The notes under the pieces: model-generated | The model's input: only the letters and a program-made list of their open reading frames with translations | What the model was told of the DNA's origin: nothing | Database searches by the model: none | Origin: Pseudomonas fildesensis | GTDB lineage: Bacteria > Pseudomonadota > Gammaproteobacteria > Pseudomonadales > Pseudomonadaceae | Length of the DNA: 64,000 bases | NCBI RefSeq assembly: GCF_001050345.1 | Contig: NZ_LFMW01000007.1 | Span: 434,001-498,000, forward strand | Reading direction: 5' to 3' | Part shown: positions 33,418 to 40,797 of the stretch, one piece after another | Position numbering within the stretch: position 1 is the stretch's first letter | Layout: each line of letters begins with the position of its first letter | Translations under genes and position numbers: made by a program

Positions 33418-35259
33418 ATGGCTATTTATGTTTTAGGGATTTCTGCCTTCTACCACGACAGTGCTGCTGCCCTGGTCAAGGACGGCGTGCCCGTCGCTGC
33501 CGCCCAGGAAGAGCGCTTCACCCGCGTGCGCCACGACCCGGCATTCCCGGCCCAGGCGATTGCCTATTGCCTGGACGCCGAGGGCATCACCCTGGATGAC
33601 CTGGAGGCGGTGGTTTACTACGAAGACCCCCAGGAAAAATTCTCTCGGGTGATTTCGTCGTTTGCCAGCGGCGGCATCGGCGGCGCGCGTACGTTCATCA
33701 ATGCGATGCCGGAGTGGATTCGCTGGAAGTGGAACGTGCTCAAGTTCGTCGACGAGCAATTGGAGATCCTGAGCCGGGGCAAGGCGCCGCGCACCCAGGC
33801 TTCCCAGCATCACCGTTCCCACGCCGCGGCGGCGTTTTACCCGTCACCGTTCAAGAACGCGGCGGTGTTGTGCATCGACGGCATCGGCGAATGGCATTCG
33901 ACCACCATCTGGCACGGCAAGGGTTCCAATCTTGAACTGAAAAACTCGATTTCCTACCCCCATTCCGTGGGCTTGCTGTATTCGGCCATGACCTACTATT
34001 GCGGGTTCAAGGTCGACTCCGGGGAATACAAACTGATGGGCCTGGCGCCGTATGGCCAGCCGATCTATGCCGACAAAATTCGCGACGAGCTGATCAATAT
34101 CCGCGAGGACGGCTCGTTCACCCTGAACATGAAGTACTTCGAGTACCTGCGCGGTGAGCGCATGGTGGGCGAAGCCTTTGAGGAGCTGTTCGGCGGGCCG
34201 ATCCGTCAACCCGAAAGCCCGATCTCACAGCGTGAGTGCGACTTGGCCGCGTCGATTCAAAAAGTCACCGAGGAAGTGGTGCTGGGCCTGGCCACCGCCG
34301 CGGTCAAGCAGACCGGCGAGCGCAACCTGTGCCTGGCCGGTGGCGTGGCATTGAACTGCGTGGCCAACGGCGTGCTCAGCCGCTCGGGGCGTTTCGATTC
34401 GATCTGGATCCAGCCGGCGGCCGGCGATGCCGGTTGTGCCCTGGGGGCGGCGTTGGACTTTGCGGTCAAGCACAGCGGTCGCCCGCACCTGGATGGCAAC
34501 AAGTCCGATGCCATGAGCGGCAGCCTGCTTGGGCCGGGCTTTGGTGACGAAGAAATCGCCCAGTTCCTGCTGGAAAACCAATATCCCTTTACCCGCTATG
34601 ACGACGCCGGGCTGTATGACCAGGTCGCCAGTCGCCTGGCCGAGGGCGCGGTGGTGGGTTGGTTCCAGGGGCGCATGGAGTTTGGCCCACGGGCCTTGGG
34701 CGCGCGTTCGATTCTCGGCGATGCGCGCAACCCCGAGATGCAGCGCACCATGAACCTGAAAATCAAATACCGCGAGTCGTTCCGCCCGTTTGCCCCGGCC
34801 GTGCTGGCCGAGGACGCCGGCAACTATTTCGATATCTGCGAAAAAAGCCCGTACATGCTGATGGTCGCGCCGGTCACCGACTCGATCAAATCCCAGCAGT
34901 CGCGGCAAGAGAGCGGCCCGGAGCGGGGCTTGGGCAGCATCAACAATATTCGCTCGCAGTTGCCGGCGGTGACCCACGTCGACCTGTCGGCGCGGGTGCA
35001 AACGGTGACCGAGGAAAACAACGCACCGTTCACCTACCTGCTGCGCAGTTTCAAGGAGCGCACGGGGTGCTCGGTGCTGGTCAACACCTCGTTCAACGTG
35101 CGTGGTGAACCGATCGTGTGCAAGCCGGAAGAAGCGTACGCCTGCTTCATGCGCACGGAAATGGACGTGCTGGTCCTGGGCCGTTACGTGCTGGAGCGCC
35201 CCGGCCAGCCGGCCTTCGTCGAGGCCGTCGACTGGCGCAGCGAGATCCCGCTGGATTGA
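33418..35259 (+). CDS. gvgF: O-carbamoyltransferase, NodU/CmcH/TobZ family
   Basis: A 613-aa enzyme of the two-domain Carbam_trans_N/C family. The N-terminal YrdC/Kae1-like part has VLGISAFYHDSAAALVKDG (metal His13), ASQHHRSHAAAAFYPSPF and LCLAGGVALNCVANG. The C-terminal domain has FQGRMEFGPRALGARSILGDAR and the tail STSFNVRGEPIVCKPEEA-like stretch. Such enzymes transfer carbamoyl phosphate (via carbamoyl-AMP) to a hydroxyl. CarAB-made carbamoyl phosphate is the donor. FVG carries no carbamoyl group, so it probably activates a hydroxyl as a leaving group (inference). A 90-base gap precedes it and may hold an internal promoter. Letter by gene order. Confidence 0.9.
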   Translation: MAIYVLGISAFYHDSAAALVKDGVPVAAAQEERFTRVRHDPAFPAQAIAYCLDAEGITLDDLEAVVYYEDPQEKFSRVISSFASGGIGGARTFINAMPEWIRWKWNVLKFVDEQLEILSRGKAPRTQASQHHRSHAAAAFYPSPFKNAAVLCIDGIGEWHSTTIWHGKGSNLELKNSISYPHSVGLLYSAMTYYCGFKVDSGEYKLMGLAPYGQPIYADKIRDELINIREDGSFTLNMKYFEYLRGERMVGEAFEELFGGPIRQPESPISQRECDLAASIQKVTEEVVLGLATAAVKQTGERNLCLAGGVALNCVANGVLSRSGRFDSIWIQPAAGDAGCALGAALDFAVKHSGRPHLDGNKSDAMSGSLLGPGFGDEEIAQFLLENQYPFTRYDDAGLYDQVASRLAEGAVVGWFQGRMEFGPRALGARSILGDARNPEMQRTMNLKIKYRESFRPFAPAVLAEDAGNYFDICEKSPYMLMVAPVTDSIKSQQSRQESGPERGLGSINNIRSQLPAVTHVDLSARVQTVTEENNAPFTYLLRSFKERTGCSVLVNTSFNVRGEPIVCKPEEAYACFMRTEMDVLVLGRYVLERPGQPAFVEAVDWRSEIPLD

Positions 35260-35290
35260 TCCTTACCCTTAACCCATTGGAGCTTTTACC

Positions 35291-35434
35291 GTGCTGAGAT
35301 TTCTGGCGTTCCTGATGTTTATCGTCGTGCTGTTGCCCATCGGTCTGACGCGTTCGGTGTTTCATTCTTCCCGTTTCGGACGGCGCTTTCACCAGGCGCC
35401 GACGGCTTGGGATCACTCCGTGAACAAGCTGTAA
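35291..35434 (+). CDS. gvgG: 47-aa membrane micro-protein
   Basis: A 144-base ORF starting with GTG at 35291, GGAG 8-9 bases upstream, 31 bases after the carbamoyltransferase and 26 before the aminotransferase. The peptide has one hydrophobic helix (LRFLAFLMFIVVLLPIGL, residues 2-19) and a basic, aromatic tail (RSVFHSSRFGRRFHQAPTAW). This predicts a single-pass inner-membrane anchor with the tail on one face. It is the second sub-150-nt ORF of the cluster, matching the report that FVG synthesis in WH6 needs two such ORFs. Biochemical role unknown. Letter by gene order. Confidence 0.75.
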   Translation: MLRFLAFLMFIVVLLPIGLTRSVFHSSRFGRRFHQAPTAWDHSVNKL

Positions 35435-35460
35435 CGCCAACCGCCCAAGGAACCGCGCGC

Positions 35461-36780
35461 ATGTCAAAAGTGATCTACAAAAACCTCAACACCTCACCGA
35501 TCCTGGCGGTCGGTGGGGCGGGGGTGTGGCTTGAGGATGCAACGGGCAAACGCTACCTCGACACTTGCGGCGGTGTTGCGGTGTCGAGCCTGGGCCATGG
35601 CCATCCGCGTATCGCAGCGGCATTCGAGCGCGAAGCAAAGAAACTGGCCTGGGCCCATGCGGGCAGCTTCACCACCGCCGCCGCCGAGGAACTGGCCGAA
35701 CGCCTGGTGGCAGCCAGTGGCGGCCTGGCGCGTGCGCAGTTTTTATCCGGCGGCTCGGAGGTGATGGAGCTGGCGATGAAAATCGCTTACCAGTACCAAT
35801 GCGAGCGCGGCTTGCCCGACAAGTCGGTGTTCATTTCCCGCCGACAGAGCTACCACGGCAGCACCTTGGGCACCTTGAGCATCTCTGGCAACCCGCAGCG
35901 CCAGTCGGTGTTTGGCCGACTGTTTCCGCCGGCCGAATTTGTCTCGCCGTGCTACGCCTACCGTGATCCACAGCCCGACGAAAGCGAAGAGCGGTACGCC
36001 ACGCGCCTGGCCGATGAACTGGACGCCAAGATTCGTAGCCTGGGCAGTGAAAACGTCGCGGCGTTCTTTGCCGAGACCGTGGTCGGCTCCACCAACGGCG
36101 CGGTGCCTGCGGTGCCCGGTTACTTTCGCAAGATCAAGGCGGTGTGCAAGCGTCACGATGTGCTGCTGATCCTCGATGAGGTGATGGCCGGCATGGGGCG
36201 TACCGGGCAGCTGTTCGCCTATGCCGACGACGGCATCGTGCCGGACATGGTCGCGGTCGGCAAAGGCCTGGCGGCGGGCTACATGCCGATCTCGGCGCTG
36301 TTGATCAGTGACCAGGTGCATTCGGTGATGGCCCGTGGCTCAGGGGTGCTGGGCAACGGCCAGACCCATGTCAACCATCCGCTGGCCTGTGCCATTGCCC
36401 TGGAAGTGCAGCAAGTCATCGTGGAAGAAGACCTGCTGGCGCAAGTGCGCCAACGCGGTGAGCAACTGCGCGGCTGGCTCAGGGAAAGCCTGGCTGACCT
36501 GGATATCGTCGGCGATGTGCGCGGGCGCGGGCTGTTCGTGGGCGTCGAGTTTGTCGAAAGCCGTGCCACCAAGGCGCCGTTCAAGGGCGGCGGCGCGTAT
36601 GCCGCGGCCCTCAAGCAAGAGGCGCTGCAGCGCGGCCTGCTGATCTATCCCGGCAGTGGCACGGTGCAGGGCACACACGGCAATCATGTGCTGTTTGCAC
36701 CACCGTTTATCACCAGCGAAGGGGAGCTGGGGCAAATGGTCGAGCGCTTCAATGCAGTGGTCAGGGCTGTCGCGTACTAG
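35461..36780 (+). CDS. gvgH: Class III PLP-dependent aminotransferase
   Basis: A 439-aa fold-type I enzyme of the acetylornithine/4-aminobutyrate group. GGVAVSSLGHGHPRI is near the N-terminus, FLSGGSEVMELAMKIA binds PLP phosphate, LLILDEVMAGMGRTGQLFAYADDGIVPDMVAVGKGLAAGYMP carries the PLP lysine (Lys268), and the end is FITSEGELGQMVERF. Start ATG 35461 has AAGGAA about 11 bases upstream. The longer frame from 35407 overlaps the micro-ORF. In the cluster it may supply or remove the alpha-amino group of the vinylglycine skeleton, or catalyse a PLP-driven beta,gamma-elimination. The sequence cannot decide. Letter by gene order. Confidence 0.92.
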   Translation: MSKVIYKNLNTSPILAVGGAGVWLEDATGKRYLDTCGGVAVSSLGHGHPRIAAAFEREAKKLAWAHAGSFTTAAAEELAERLVAASGGLARAQFLSGGSEVMELAMKIAYQYQCERGLPDKSVFISRRQSYHGSTLGTLSISGNPQRQSVFGRLFPPAEFVSPCYAYRDPQPDESEERYATRLADELDAKIRSLGSENVAAFFAETVVGSTNGAVPAVPGYFRKIKAVCKRHDVLLILDEVMAGMGRTGQLFAYADDGIVPDMVAVGKGLAAGYMPISALLISDQVHSVMARGSGVLGNGQTHVNHPLACAIALEVQQVIVEEDLLAQVRQRGEQLRGWLRESLADLDIVGDVRGRGLFVGVEFVESRATKAPFKGGGAYAAALKQEALQRGLLIYPGSGTVQGTHGNHVLFAPPFITSEGELGQMVERFNAVVRAVAY

Positions 36781-36845
36781 CGACCGAGCGGGTTTACCGG
36801 GGGCGGTTGTTGTCACCCACATTACCTGGAAATGGAGAAGTGAAG

Positions 36846-37448
36846 ATGCAAACAATCGAGCCCTGCAAGGACAAGGTCCTGCTGTCGGTATGCACCATGG
36901 ACTGGTGTGATCACGGCGTGGAATTCGCCAAGACCGTATTCTCCAACCTTGAGGTGTTTTGCTGGGACCCGGGCGATCCTTATCCTTACCACCTGGATAA
37001 TTGGGAAGGCGACTGGATCATCTCCTACCGTGGCGACTTCATTTTCCCGCAGAGCATCTACAAGAATGCCCGCAAAGGCGCGATCAATCTGCACCCGGCG
37101 CCGCCCAAGTACCGGGGCCTGGGCAGCCAGCATTACGCGATCTACTACAACGATGAAACCTACGGCTCGACCTGCCATCACCTGGCCCCTTCGGTGGACA
37201 GCGGGCAGATCATCGATGTGGCGCGCTTCAACGTCGCGCCCGCCGAGACCGCCTCATCGCTGCGCCTGCATGTGGGCGCCTATTGCCTGCAGCAGTTCAT
37301 CCACCTGCTCACCGACTACATCCTGCTGGGGCGGCCACTGCCGGTCTCGCCGGAGAATTGGGGCGAGCGCCTGTACAAGCAATCGGAACTCAAGCCCTGG
37401 ATGGAGAAGATTCGCGCCCAGGAGCCGGATCATCGTTGCTTCAAGTAG
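36846..37448 (+). CDS. gvgI: Stand-alone formyltransferase (formyl-THF dependent type)
   Basis: A 200-aa Formyl_trans_N domain protein with the catalytic triad Asn81-His83-Asp118 visible in INLHPAPPKYRGLGSQHYAIYYND and APSVDSGQIID. It lacks the C-terminal domain of methionyl-tRNA formyltransferase and is about the size of GART/PurN, but the N-terminal half (DWCDHGVEFAKTVFSNLEVF) is unlike PurN. Strong ribosome site GGAGAAG. N-formylation of an aminooxy or hydroxamate-type nitrogen would give the formylaminooxy group of FVG, so this is a direct product-structure match. Letter by gene order. Confidence 0.88.
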   Translation: MQTIEPCKDKVLLSVCTMDWCDHGVEFAKTVFSNLEVFCWDPGDPYPYHLDNWEGDWIISYRGDFIFPQSIYKNARKGAINLHPAPPKYRGLGSQHYAIYYNDETYGSTCHHLAPSVDSGQIIDVARFNVAPAETASSLRLHVGAYCLQQFIHLLTDYILLGRPLPVSPENWGERLYKQSELKPWMEKIRAQEPDHRCFK

Positions 37449-37463
37449 CTTTTTCTTGGCCTT

Positions 37464-37491
37464 CACTTCAAGCCACTGGTGGCTTGAAGTG
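37464..37491 (+). other. Perfect 13-bp hairpin between gvgI and gvgJ
   Basis: CACTTCAAGCCAC (37464-37476) pairs exactly with GTGGCTTGAAGTG (37479-37491) across a 2-base loop, 16 bases after the formyltransferase stop. No T-run follows on either strand. It may stabilise the upstream mRNA or partly uncouple the two exporters from the enzymes. Confidence 0.65.
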
Positions 37492-37516
37492 CTCACTGCG
37501 CGCTGGCGCGACGGGT

Positions 37517-38158
37517 ATGAGTGCACCTATGTTTGAGTTCTCGAGTTTTGCAGCTGCACTGGGGGTCTACGTGATCGGCACCGCCAGCCCTGGCCCAGGC
37601 AACCTGGCCATCGCCAACACCTCCTTGAACTACGGGCGCACACCGGGCCTGGCGTTGGCGGCGGGGGTTATTTCGGGGTCGTTGTGCTGGGGCGCGATGA
37701 CCGCTGCCGGCGTGTCGGCGCTGTTGATGTCCAACACCCAGATCATCCTGTGGTTAAAGGTATTCGGCGCCTGCTACCTGTTCTTCCTGGCCTGGAAGTC
37801 GGTGCGCAGTGCGCTGGCGCATAACGCCACGACGGTGGCCAAGGTGCGGGCAAAGCAGACGCGCAACCTGGGCTTCTATTTGCAGGGGTTGGGCATCCAC
37901 CTGACCAACCCCAAGGCGGCCTTGACCTGGTTCACCGTGACCACCGTGGGCCTGAGCGTCAACGCGCCGGCCTGGGCCAGTTTCGTGCTGGTGGCGGCCT
38001 GTGCGTTGTTGGGCTTCCTGATTTTCTGCACCTACGCCCTGGCGTTTTCCGCCCATTCGGCAGAACCGTTTTTCACCCGGACCCGCAAGTCCTTCGGGCT
38101 GATTTGCGCAGCGTTCTACTCGATGGTCGCCATTGGCTTTCTCAGTTCGTTGTTCTGA
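37517..38158 (+). CDS. gvgJ: LysE/RhtB-family exporter (second of three)
   Basis: A 213-aa membrane protein with LysE signatures GTASPGPGNLAIANTSLNYGRTPG and GLGIHLTNPKAALTWF and about six hydrophobic helices. I choose the ATG at 37517. An in-frame ATG at 37529 is possible, and neither has a strong ribosome site. The frame is open back to 37283 but overlaps gvgI. Differs clearly from the other two exporters (SPGPGN instead of TPGPNN), so it is not a recent tandem copy. Letter by gene order. Confidence 0.85.
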   Translation: MSAPMFEFSSFAAALGVYVIGTASPGPGNLAIANTSLNYGRTPGLALAAGVISGSLCWGAMTAAGVSALLMSNTQIILWLKVFGACYLFFLAWKSVRSALAHNATTVAKVRAKQTRNLGFYLQGLGIHLTNPKAALTWFTVTTVGLSVNAPAWASFVLVAACALLGFLIFCTYALAFSAHSAEPFFTRTRKSFGLICAAFYSMVAIGFLSSLF

Positions 38159-38182
38159 CCCCAACTACAAGTGGCCACAGTG

Positions 38183-38215
38183 CACCTGTACCCCTCGCTG
38201 TCCGGGTGACAGGTG
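38183..38215 (+). other. Hairpin between the second and third exporter
   Basis: CACCTGT (38183-38189) and ACAGGTG (38209-38215) pair, with an additional CCC/GGG inside, in the 88-base gap before gvgK. No T-run. Function unknown; noted because every long gap at the 3' end of the cluster contains such a structure. Confidence 0.4.
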
Positions 38216-38246
38216 ACGCGCGAAGGCCCATTTCCAGGAAAATCCC

Positions 38247-38858
38247 ATGTCCTTGTCGTTTGATTTGATGCTGGCGTTTGCTTTGTTTGCGTTTGTCACC
38301 TCGGTCACCCCAGGCCCCAATAACGCCATGCTGTTGGCCTCGGGCGTCAATTTCGGCTTCCAGCGCACCATCCCGCACATCCTGGGTATCAGCTCCGGGT
38401 TCCTGGTGCTGGTATTGGCGGTAGGGCTTGGGCTGGGTGCGGCCTTTACCGCCTATCCGGTGCTCTACACCATCCTGCGCTACGCGGGCGCGGCTTACTT
38501 GCTGTACCTGGCGTGGAACATCGCCCGTTCGGGCCCGGCGTCCGAAGACACCGAAGGTAAAGGCAAACCCCTGGGGTTCTGGGGCGCGGCGGCGTTTCAG
38601 TGGGTCAATCCCAAGGCGTGGGTCATGGCGATTGGTGCGATCAGCACCTACACACCCTTGCAGGGCTACACCATGAACGTGGTGATCATCGCCACCGTGT
38701 TCGCACTGATCAACGCGCCGAGCGTGGGGGTATGGGCGGGGTTCGGCAGCGTGTTGCGCAACGTGCTGCGCAACCCGCGCTGGTTGCGCGTGTTCAACTT
38801 CGGCATGGCAGCGTTGCTGGTGATTTCGCTGTATCCGCTGTTGCAGCATACGAGCTGA
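38247..38858 (+). CDS. gvgK: LysE/RhtB-family exporter (third of three)
   Basis: A 203-aa LysE-type exporter with VTSVTPGPNNAMLLASGVNFGFQRT and FQWVNPKAWVMAIGAIS. It resembles the first exporter (gvgE) closely in these motifs, suggesting an older duplication. AGGAAAA lies 7 bases ahead of the ATG. It is the last intact gene of the cluster. Debris follows directly. Letter by gene order. Confidence 0.87.
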   Translation: MSLSFDLMLAFALFAFVTSVTPGPNNAMLLASGVNFGFQRTIPHILGISSGFLVLVLAVGLGLGAAFTAYPVLYTILRYAGAAYLLYLAWNIARSGPASEDTEGKGKPLGFWGAAAFQWVNPKAWVMAIGAISTYTPLQGYTMNVVIIATVFALINAPSVGVWAGFGSVLRNVLRNPRWLRVFNFGMAALLVISLYPLLQHTS

Positions 38859-38861
38859 TCC

Positions 38862-39095
38862 CCGGCCGGTGCGGCGATCCTGCCGGCGGTACGCAAGTTT
38901 GCCGAGCAGCTGGAGAGTCCGGAGCTGGCCGTGCAGGAGGCGGTGGCGGTGGCTGTGGCTGGGCAGTCGAGCCTGTTGAAAATCGGCGCCATCTCCACGG
39001 CGGTGTTCGATGTGTTACCGGGGTTGATTGATCGACTCACGAGTGAGTACCCGCGTCTGACTGTGTCGGTGCGTGGGGCACTTTCGGGTGCGCTG
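38862..39095 (+). pseudogene. LysR-family regulator fragment
   Basis: Directly behind the last exporter, an open stretch without a start codon encodes the end of a LysR helix-turn-helix and the start of the effector domain: AGAAILPAVRKFAEQLESPELAVQEAV followed by LLKIGAISTAVFDVLPGLIDRLTSEYPRLTVSVR. The DNA-binding half and the remaining ~200 residues are missing. It has no promoter of its own that I can see. Confidence 0.65.
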
Positions 39096-39192
39096 GGTTC
39101 CTTGATTCCTGGTCTGCTAACTCCCGTACCGTCGCAACCCTTTTCGTTTAGCCGCGATGTCTGGCGACTCCATCAATCAAGGAGTTTGAGCC

Positions 39193-39300
39193 ATGAAAAA
39201 ATCACCCCCAATCCCCAAGGACCACCATCTTCACCATCGCCCCCAACATCTCTTCCCAGGCGCAGCTCATCCAAGCCAGCGAAACCCTAGTCGCTGAACA
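39193..39300 (+). pseudogene. Frameshifted start of a DUF6124-like small protein
   Basis: An ATG at 39193 with AAGGAG upstream begins MKK, then the reading shifts by one base (six A instead of seven) to KITPNP, and again to TIFTIAPNISSQAQLIQASETLVA before homology stops near 39300. This is the typical N-terminus of the small DUF6124-type proteins common in pseudomonads. The two shifts and the missing C-terminal half show it is dead. The family name is from memory. Confidence 0.55.
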
Positions 39301-39433
39301 GTTCCGGCAGCAGCACCCGCTCGCGCACGCTCAAACCCAGGGCAGTGGCCACACTCAGGCCCGCGAAGGCTTTGAGCAAGGTGCGCCGCAAAGGCGTTGC
39401 GTGCGCGTAATGATTGCCGGGCGTTGAAGCCAT
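39287..39433 (-). pseudogene. FecR-like anti-sigma fragment
   Basis: On the minus strand a 48-codon piece contains RRTLLKAFAGLSVATALGLSVRERVLLPELFSD and then stops at TAG exactly at the junction with the DUF6124-like fragment. A twin-Arg-like hydrophobic stretch followed by a short linker is how the membrane part of FecR proteins looks. The N-terminal and large C-terminal domains are absent. Assignment is moderate at best. Confidence 0.4.
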
Positions 39434-39590
39434 CGGCGAAATATCCGTCTCTTCAGAGACTGTCAGGCGTTTCTTTCTTCAGTCAATTCCACTCGCAGAG
39501 CGGACGCCTCCTTGGGTCCGTCCACCTGGCGCTTGAAAAGCATGTTCGGATGTCCGTAGCAGGTGGCAGCGTGATGTTGTGCGTAATAAA

Positions 39591-39610
39591 GATATCGCAA
39601 TCATTCTCAA
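39591..39610. promoter_or_regulatory. Possible Fur box left from an iron-sigma locus
   Basis: TTGAGAATGATTGCGATATC (minus-strand reading) matches the first half of a Fur site well and the second half poorly. It lies upstream of the FecR-like fragment on the same strand, as Fur boxes do before fecI-fecR, so both may be remnants of one locus. 39434-39792 otherwise holds no gene and is AT-rich, and contains the cheV promoter region. Confidence 0.3.
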
Positions 39611-39792
39611 CATTAAAACTAACAAGTTAGCAAACTAACTATTTAAGTATCCGTCTGAATAGCTGATCTCATCGACTTATACCTTTTCAACCACAACACC
39701 CAACAAATATTTTAACAAATATTTTACATACCCTTAACTATGATAATGTCATTACGATATCGGCGCAGTTCAGTCAAAACCAAGGGGTGTGT

Positions 39793-40725
39793 ATGACAGG
39801 TGTATTGGCATCCGTTAACAGCCGTACACAACTGGTCGGCCAGAACCGGCTGGAACTATTGCTATTCAGGTTTAATGATAACCAATTGTATGGGATCAAC
39901 GTTTTTAAAGTTCGCGAAGTTATACGCTGCCCCAAGCTGTCTTCGATACCAAAGTCTAATAGTAATATTTGTGGCGTCGCCAATATCCGAGGTGTCTGCA
40001 TTCCCATTCTTGACCTTGCCATGGCAACAGGGTTGCCGGGTGTCGAAGATAAGGAAAGCGCCTTTATCATACTAACGGAGTACAACAACCGTGTTCAGGG
40101 CTTCCTGGTCTACGCGGTTGAACACATCGTCAATTTGAACTGGGAAGACATTCATCCGCCGCCCATGGGCAGCGGTGAAGACAATTACCTGACCGCCGTG
40201 ACGCGCACAGATAATCGCCTGGTCGAAATCATCGACGTTGAAAAGGTACTGACCGAAATATCGCCAACGTCCGAAGAAATATCCATCGGCGTGCTGGATC
40301 ACGACGTCACCCAACAGGCTCGTCACTTGCGTGTGCTCACCGTCGACGACTCGCTGGTCGCACGTAAACAGGTGACCCGCTGCCTGGAGACCGTGGGCGT
40401 TGAGGTGGTTGCCTTGAACGATGGCCGCCAAGCGCTTGATTATCTGCGGGCCATGCTTGACGAGGGGCGCAAGCCGGAGGAAGAGTTTCTGATGATGATC
40501 TCCGACATCGAAATGCCCGAGATGGACGGTTACACCTTAACGGCCGAAATCCGCAACGACCCGCGCATGGCCAAGCTGCACATCGTGCTGCACACCTCGC
40601 TGTCGGGTGGATTCAACCAGGCTATGGTCAAGAAAGTCGGCGCCGATGACTTCCTGGCCAAGTTCCGCCCCGACGACCTGGCCGGCCGCGTCGTTGCACG
40701 TATAAAGGCCGCCAACCCAGACTGA
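39793..40725 (+). CDS. cheV: Chemotaxis coupling protein CheV (CheW-receiver)
   Basis: A 310-aa protein with an N-terminal CheW domain (about 14-160: LELLLFRFNDNQLYGINVFKVREVI, GVANIRGVCIPILDLA) and a C-terminal receiver domain (about 178-308) with acidic pocket VLTVDDSL, phosphorylation site Asp238 in MISDIEMPEMDGY, and Lys in DDFLAKFRPDDL. It links chemoreceptors to CheA and buffers phosphate. The start is the ATG at 39793. It leads a three-gene same-direction group with an HD-GYP protein and a chemoreceptor, which suggests they act together. Confidence 0.92.
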   Translation: MTGVLASVNSRTQLVGQNRLELLLFRFNDNQLYGINVFKVREVIRCPKLSSIPKSNSNICGVANIRGVCIPILDLAMATGLPGVEDKESAFIILTEYNNRVQGFLVYAVEHIVNLNWEDIHPPPMGSGEDNYLTAVTRTDNRLVEIIDVEKVLTEISPTSEEISIGVLDHDVTQQARHLRVLTVDDSLVARKQVTRCLETVGVEVVALNDGRQALDYLRAMLDEGRKPEEEFLMMISDIEMPEMDGYTLTAEIRNDPRMAKLHIVLHTSLSGGFNQAMVKKVGADDFLAKFRPDDLAGRVVARIKAANPD

Positions 40726-40797
40726 CACTCCACCAACAACACTCAAGCCAAAGAGGCTGCAGGGACGTCGAGAAGTCAGATCAACGGAGGGCCTACC

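Noticed and set aside
26536-38858. Rhizobitoxine, AMB (methoxyvinylglycine) or AVG cluster
   Set aside because: No NRPS modules (as in the amb cluster) and no rtxA/rtxC-like genes; formyltransferase, amidinotransferase and micro-ORFs fit the gvg type better.
25274-39500. A second copy of the tmRNA 3' end as right attachment site
   Set aside because: Looked for GGCTCCACCA and TTCAAATCCCC by eye in the region to the right and found none; the right end may be lost or outside the window.
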